From Phlyctochytrium arcticum (lineage: Eukaryota > Chytridiomycota > Chytridiomycetes > Chytridiales > Chytridiaceae), in assembly GCA_025602905.1 (NCBI GenBank), contig JAHLKI010000002.1:682001-746000 (forward strand): a stretch of 64,000 bases of DNA, read 5' to 3'. Every line of letters starts with the position of its first letter. Position 1 is the stretch's first letter. Made by a program: the position numbers and the translations under genes. A model generated the notes under the pieces. That model was not told the DNA's origin, did not search any database, and saw nothing but the letters and a program-made list of their open reading frames with translations. Shown here one piece after another: positions 58,374 through 64,000 of this stretch.

Positions 58374-59998
58374 ATGGCTGCGGCATTTGGACGGCAGCGG
58401 CTGGGTCGAGGAATCACTCGGGTCACTGAAAATGTGTGGGAGCGAGGCCAGGGAAGCTGGGTATACAGCACGGAAGGAAAGAAGTTTTTGGATTTCACCA
58501 GCGGAATTGGAGTTACCAATCTGGGTAGGAGGCATCACCGGCAGATGCCAAAGAATGTAATCATTTTTACCAAAATTCATTCAGGACATTGCCACCCCAA
58601 AGTCACCCAAGCCGCTCAACGCCAGTGCGAGCAAATTGTCCATTCTCAGATCAACTCTGGGTACAACTTACCGCAGCTGCATTTGATGGAGAAGCTGCTA
58701 CCAGTCATGCCACATCAGTCATTGGATACCTTTCTGTGGGTCAACTCCGGCTCTGAGGCAGTGGAGTCTGCCGTGAAACTCGCTCGACATGCGACGAAAA
58801 AACAAAACATCATTGTCATGCAGGTATACGCGTGCCCTTTCAATTGCTTAATCGAAGAGGCTAACAAAGCAGTGGCTCATAACAAAAGGGCGGATTTCAT
58901 GGTCGCACCATTGGAACGATGTCGATGACCCGCAGCAAAACCATCTACGCCGCCGGGTTTGCTCCTCTGATGGTATGTTTTGGCTCCAACCCCGCACGTC
59001 TCAAGAACAGGCAGTCACATTGTTGATTCATAGCCGGGTGTTTTTACCACATCATTTCCATACGCTTACCACAGCCCGGGAAAATCACTCGATGAGGTCT
59101 GCGATAACTCCATTCGGGATTTGAAGCTCCTTCTCAAGCAACAAACTGCACCATCAGACACAGCGGCCATCGTTTTGGAGCCAGTTCTCGGGGAGGGAGG
59201 TTATGTCCCTGCACCAAAAGGTACTCACTGCGATTCGACAGGCAGTGCATCGTCTCATAACAAATTCAGCCTTCTTTGAGCATTTGCGAGATGTCTGCGA
59301 TAAGAACAACATTCTGCTGGTTGCGGACGAAGTTCAGTCTGGCTTTGGTCGCACTGGCAAATACTTTGCGATAGAGCATTCTGGCACGCGCCCAGATATT
59401 ATGATTATGGCCAAGGGAATTGCAAATGGCTTTCCACTGGCGGGTATTGTCAGCAGGAAAGAACTTATGGACACGCAGACTCCTGGGAGTATGGTGGGTT
59501 TGATGCCGTGCAACCTCACTTGAGCAGCCCGTTCATTGACCAACCGACTGATTAGGGTGGCACATATTCTGGTAACGCAGTTGCCTGTGCAGCGGGGGTC
59601 GCCTGCGCAGAGATCATGCAACATGAGAACATATTGGATAACGTGGTGGCCAGGTAGAGTTACCAGATGCATCATGGGCAGCCTTGTGTTGAAATTCGTT
59701 GTCTTCAAGAGGAAAGCAACTCCGAAGCGCATTGCAACATCTAAAGGACGACTCCACACTTGGCCGCGTTATCGGCGACGTGCGAGGCCCGGGCTTGATG
59801 ATTGGATTAGAGTTTCAAAAGGATGCTCCCCAGAACATCGCATCGAAGGTCCAGAAAGCATGCATTGACAACGGTCTGTTGATGCTAACCACTTCAGTTT
59901 TCGAAACGCTGCGTTTCATTCCTGCTCTGAACATTACGGAACAAGAAATGAAGACTGGAATCGATCTTTTCGAGAAGAGCTTGCGCCAAGTGGTTTAA
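58374..59998 (+). CDS. Class III PLP-dependent aminotransferase (GABA-transaminase type)
   Basis: Transfers an amino group from an omega-amino donor such as 4-aminobutyrate or beta-alanine to an oxo-acid. Motifs in order: NVWERGQGSWVYSTEGKKFLDFTSGIGVTNLG-HCHPKV (exon 1 to 2 join at about 58525-58585), FLWVNSGSEAVESAVKLARHAT, GGYHGRT-like junction at about 58900, VLEPVLGEGGYVPAP, LLVADEVQSGFGRTGKYFA with the PLP-contacting Asp, PDIMIMAKGIANGFPLAG with the PLP Lys, GGTYSGNAVACAA, and a C-terminal domain ending at TAA 59996-59998. Seven or so exons. Substrate specificity cannot be settled by eye. The N-terminus is short and Arg-containing, so mitochondrial location is possible. Confidence 0.85.
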
Positions 59999-60410
59999 AG
60001 CACTTATTGTCTTTAGAAAAGTTGGTTCGCATACAGAAGAAACAGTAAACAGTAGGCATCTCCTTCGCTATGCAGTAGCCCAATATATCCCAGTGCAGAT
60101 GAAACTGTCCAGATCGTTTCCTCAACAGCCTTAGGAGTGAAAGAGAGTTAAAGGTAGTAAAATTCATCCAAAGATTGATGAATTTGACATCCATGTTCTG
60201 ACATGACTTTGCCACCGTCCGACGTCGTTAACAGATTTTGAGTTGCGCTTTGCCAAACCCTCGGTCTTCGCAAAGTCTTCTTCAGATCAGAAAGACTTTC
60301 GCTACCCACTTTGAGGATCCCGATTGTGCCTTACTCTTTGTCGAACAGTCTTTGTTCAAGCTCGTCGTCCAATTGTGTAAAGTTGACCTGTCAAACCCAC
60401 GGTGATCGAA

Positions 60411-62524
60411 ATGACAGACGTTGTCCCCATTCCTCAATTTGCTTGTGAGTTGCCTTTCCTGCAAAATTATATGTGATGTATATTGACTAGAAATCCATCT
60501 GTAGACCGCAGCCAGGAAGGCTTGATCGTTGGGAAGGCCCACCCCGAGTACAAGCCAATAGAGGGATTTTCCAGGTATGCATGTTCAGGGAATAGCGACC
60601 GAGTACATCAGATTGACATTTTTCCTTGCAGCGACAATGTCAAGTTGTTTATTTATAGTCCGGAAGGTCGTTACCTTGCGTGGTTGATGCAGGACTGGTA
60701 GGCGAACCTTTGCAAGGTTGACTTCAGCATCTTTTCTAATCTTTAGCGTACAGCATCAAGATCTTCAATGCCAGCACTCAAACTCTTGTTCAAACGATAC
60801 CACAGGAGAATGTCATAGATATCAAGTTCTCAACTCGCGGAAACTATCTTTCGACATGGGAGCGATTCGTCAAGGGGCCTGATTCAGAGACTGACCCACA
60901 CAAAAATCTTTTGATTTGGGATGTTACCTCTGGCGCCCAACTTACGGGTTTCTGTCAAAAGAACCAATACAACTGGAACGTGGACTGGACAGAAGAAGAG
61001 ACCTACTGTGTTCGTCAAGTCTCCAACGAAATTCATTTCTTTGACCCCCAGCAATTTGAGAAGGGTCCCAGCAAGAAGTTGCGTGTGGAAGGAGTTGCCA
61101 GCTTCTCTTTGTCGCCCGGAAAGCGGACGATCGTCGCAGTTTTTGTTGCAGAAAAGAAAGGACAGCCAGGCTCCGTCAAGTTGTACGATGTCGCAAATTT
61201 CACTGCCCCACTTGCACAGAAGTCCTTTTTCCGAGCCGACACTGTGAATTTCCACTGGAACCGACTTGGGACCAACGTTTTGGTCTTCACACACACAGAC
61301 GTGGACAAAACTGGCAAATCATACTATGGAGAGACCAACCTGTACTATCTTTCTGTCACTGGTACCTTTGACTGTCGTGTAGATCTACCAAAGGCTGGTC
61401 CCGTTCATGACGTCGCGTGGAGTCCAAACTCCAAGGAGTTTGTTGTCGTCTACGGGACGATGCCTTCAAAGACCACTTTGTTCGACCACCGTGCCAACGC
61501 CATCTATGAGTTTGGCGAGGTTGCACGTAACTCCGTACGCTTCAATACTCACGGTCGCCTATTGTACATTGGTGGATTCGGCAATTTGGCTGGAGAGCTT
61601 GATATTTGGGATCGAAAAACTTTCAAGAAGTTGACGACCATCAGCGCTCCCAACTCGTCCAGCTGTGAATGGTGTCCCAACGGCAAACATATTATGACAA
61701 CTACTTTGTACCGGCGACTGAAAGTGGACAATGGTATCAAGATCTGGCATTACACAGGCGTTTTGGTGCACAAATTGGATTTGAAGGAATTGTATCAGGT
61801 ACGTGCTACCGAAAAAGAGAAAGGATCAAGAACTTATCGTATTTTGTAGGCCGAGTGGCGTGGCAGTCGTCCGGAGTTTTGGCCTGATATCCGCTCTCTG
61901 TCCCCTCCTCCTCCATCAGTGCTTCCTACACCGGCGGCATCCAAGCCTGCTGGGGTGTACCGCCCGCCAGGAGCGCGAGGTGCGCCTAGCAAAATGCTGG
62001 AAAGGCCGAGCGACGTCGGTGGCCGGGTTGTTTCATCTGGAATACCAGGCCAATTTCAGCAACGGCAACAGGAACAGAATGATGACAAAAATGTTTCAAA
62101 GGCCGCTTTGAAGAATAAGAAGAAGCGAGAGGCGAAAAAGAAGGTAATTTGAGGGCGGTCATATCATGAACAACATCAGATTACTGAACTTGTCTTTTTG
62201 TCAGGAGGAGACCAATGGAGCAACCAATGGATCACAGGAACTTGCACCACCTCCGTTCACCCCACTAAGCGGTGCCCATGCAGAAATTGAGAAAAAGATG
62301 AAGAACGTAAACAAAAAACTCAAGCAAATCGCCGAAATCAAAGCCAAGATCCAGGCGGGCGAGAAGGTGGAGCTTACTCAGGTCAAGAAATCTGAAGGGG
62401 AACCGGCTTTACGCGACGAGATGAAGGATCTCCGGAAGCAGGTAGGCATAGTGAATCATTCTATTATTTGGAGTATTCTAAATTTTGAACATTACAGCTG
62501 GACGCCCTACGATTGCAGGCATGA
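60411..62524 (+). CDS. Eukaryotic translation initiation factor eIF2A
   Basis: Monomeric WD-repeat initiation factor that can deliver Met-tRNAi under stress. The start ATG 60411 opens MTDVVPIPQFA; following exons give YRSQEGLIVG, NVKLFIYSPEGRYLAW, IKIFNASTQTLVQTIP, LSTWERFVKGPDSETDPHKNLLIWDV, PVHDVAWSPNSKEFVVVYGTMPSKTTLFD, NSVRFNTHGRLLYIGGFGNLAGELDIWD, CEWCPNGKHIMTTTL (all family-specific), then EWRGSRPEFWPD, a Pro-rich linker and a Lys-rich C-terminal helix EKKMKNVNKKLKQIAEIKAK. The last exon is tiny (LDALRLQA, TGA 62522-62524). Confidence 0.92.
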
Positions 62525-62774
62525 TTACCATACGACTGAGATGTACTCGGTTGCACCACGGACAGAAGCGATTGTTAGCCCCGTCAAGCAACGTATCCGA
62601 GTATACACTACCATAGCCTCCATATTTAGCTCAAACATATCTATTGTTGCCTTTAATTTTGAAAAAACAGCCCGTTACCCAGACCAATTGGCGCTTGATT
62701 GAGTAACAGATGGTCGTTTGTTTGTATTGTAAAATAAATATAGCGCGATATGTACAGTCCGGTTAACTTGACGT

Positions 62775-63352
62775 CTATGAGTTGAATTTCTCCTTGTGCC
62801 TGAACAATAGTGTATTAGCCTGCGGTCAACCGGGACCTTGCACTTGGAGACAGCGACGCACCCGCAAACAACACAATTGTAAAAGACGGTTTGACCTTCA
62901 TCAGCACCTCGTAATTGGGCAGTATGGAATACCATCTCGGGTGCATCACACTTGGGACATTTTTCTTTGATCTGTGAAATAGGAAGTTAGTTCCGTCTAT
63001 GAACGCTGGCTGCCGCATCCTCTCCAACGCACTGTTGCTCCGTCCCGCAAATGTTGCGTTCGGCGCTCCTCCTCCTCTTGTGCGTTTAGCACAGGTTTTG
63101 GCCGAACCGGGAATGCACCCGGCCCAGATCTTGTTACTATCTCAATCGACTCGAATGCTGGAATCTTTGCGTTAGCATAACAGCTTGTAATAGACCAAAA
63201 AAGACAAAGGAAATACCGTCTGCATCCACAACTCCACCACACACTCCGCAAGCTACAGTATCTTCTGCCCCGGACGGTGGATCAAGCAGGGCTCCACATT
63301 CGGGACAGAATATCAGGGAATGCTCTTGCGCATTCTTCTTATGTGGAGCCAT
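62775..63352 (-). CDS. RPA12: RNA polymerase I subunit RPA12
   Basis: Small Pol I subunit stimulating RNA cleavage and termination in the nucleolus. Exon 1 (from ATG 63352) has the N-terminal zinc ribbon CPECGALLDPP...CGVCGG. Exon 2 continues AFESIEIVTRS and a linker; exon 3 has the TFIIS-like ribbon KCPKCDAPEMVFHTAQLRGADEGQTVFYNCVVC with the catalytic Asp-Glu pair; a final exon adds GHKEKFNS and TAG (ends 62775). Introns are GT-AG and in phase. Convergent with eIF2A. Confidence 0.85.
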
Positions 63353-63517
63353 GGCTGCTGACCTTTTGACAATTTCGAGTGAATTGACAAATTTTTGTGA
63401 GCTCACAACAATTTTGATACTAAGCCACGGACCCCAACAATTTCACAGAGGAATTTCTCACACACCAAATCATTTTCATAAAAACGGATGTTATACATAT
63501 CGAAAAGACAAATATCT

Positions 63518-64000
63518 TCAATAAAAGTCCCGCAGTGTAATAATTTCGGTTTCGAGGCCACAGGAACTAGTAAGGTTCATGTCTAATGGGCTAATGGTCA
63601 ACGTCGGGCGATATGCGTCGCCAACTGGTTCCAGATTCTGTGGTTGGTGTCTGTCTTCCACGTTTCTGTGAACGTTGGCGTTTGATCCTGCCCTTGAAGG
63701 GAACAGCGAAGAGAATAAGGAAGTGGATGAAGGAATTAAAAATGGGTCAACTGCACTGGTGGGTCTTGACAGCGATGCGGAGGATGTTGAAGACGAAAGC
63801 GGATGGCGACCGCCTGCCCGGCGGCGTCGATCGCCGGACTCTTCATCAGTGAGTTTTCCTAAGGTTGGTGAATCCGATAATGTGGGATACTCGACCCCTT
63901 TCACGGCCGTTTCCAGCTTAACGTTCTTGTCTTCGAACTTGAATGCTTCGCCCCCTAGAGGATTAAACTCTGTATCTCTTGTCGCAAGCCAATCTTGAGA
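63518..64000 (-). CDS. 3' part of an unrecognised gene running off the window
   Basis: An open minus-strand frame runs without stop from the right edge to 63518. It contains DWLATRDTEFNPLGGEAFKFEDKNVKLETAV, then a Ser-rich disordered stretch with an RRRRAGGRHP basic patch, and ends LETEIITLRDFY. Composition suggests a real, mostly disordered C-terminal region. The overlapping plus-strand ORF (63675-63998) is its antisense shadow. No family assigned; the 5' end lies beyond the window. Confidence 0.5.
   Translation of the reverse strand, partial: SQDWLATRDTEFNPLGGEAFKFEDKNVKLETAVKGVEYPTLSDSPTLGKLTDEESGDRRRRAGGRHPLSSSTSSASLSRPTSAVDPFLIPSSTSLFSSLFPSRAGSNANVHRNVEDRHQPQNLEPVGDAYRPTLTISPLDMNLTSSCGLETEIITLRDFY

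Noticed and set aside
63675..63998. Plus-strand ORF at the right edge
   Set aside because: Antisense of an uninterrupted minus-strand frame with better protein composition.

Overview
The window looks like nuclear DNA of a fungus, most likely an early-diverging (chytrid-like) one. Almost every gene is split by short GT-AG introns of about 50-75 nt, and the gene set is fungal: DPB2, PET100, creC, JJJ1, MRPL8, NAM2, carnitine acetyltransferase, MRS2, GCD1, RPN3, eIF2A, RPA12. The lineage is an inference from gene content and intron style; nothing in the window fixes the species.

Layout. 0.2-1.1 kb: decayed GCR1_C-domain gene (-). 1.3-3.4 kb: DPB2 (+). 4-4.6 kb: an ISG12/IFI6-like membrane protein (-) with an internal in-frame duplication. 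5.5-6.5 kb: intronless aquaglyceroporin (+). 6.6-6.8 kb: hairpin-rich repeat. 7.3-8.4 kb: RCC1-repeat gene (+) with an in-frame stop. 9.3-13.3 kb: a multi-exon Fanzor (eukaryotic TnpB-like, RuvC-type RNA-guided nuclease) gene (+) under what looks like a heat-shock promoter. 14-20.5 kb: orphan mitochondrial-type leader exon, ABD1, PET100, a WD40 protein, a C2H2 transcription factor. 21-25.5 kb: RPP14, JJJ1, an RluA-type pseudouridine synthase. 25.5-28 kb: gene-poor repeats. 28-39.3 kb: two unrecognised proteins, EMC10, MRPL8, NAM2, carnitine acetyltransferase, another unrecognised protein. 39.3-42.3 kb: degenerate local duplications and a tRNA-like Pol III element. 42.3-51.5 kb: creC/WDR20, MRS2, GCD1 and RPN3. 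51.5-58.3 kb: accessory DNA with CEHG zinc-repeat remnants, a G34 tract, a 59-bp tandem repeat and a GCR1_C-like gene. 58.4-64 kb: class III aminotransferase, eIF2A, RPA12 and the 3' end of one more gene.

The exceptional locus is the Fanzor gene. I could chain eleven exons with phase-compatible introns of 51-73 nt. They carry a family-like Leu-Leu-Pro-Gln block, an IDPG RuvC-I motif, a DEYRTS motif, two CxxC pairs and the NRDTNAARNI RuvC-III motif. The chain sums to 3056 nt, one short of a multiple of three, and the single frame break falls at a C4 run (12717-12720) just before the second half of the nuclease domain. Upstream lie six heat-shock pentamers, a CCAAT box and a TATA box. Directly after the stop lies an inverted repeat enclosing an 18-bp perfect palindrome, a candidate guide-RNA end. 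Imperfect direct repeats at about 6.9 and 14.2 kb flank the RCC1-Fanzor block.

The remaining genes are mostly housekeeping (replication, capping, translation, proteasome, mitochondrial translation and assembly), so mobile or virus-like material is confined to islands between conserved genes.
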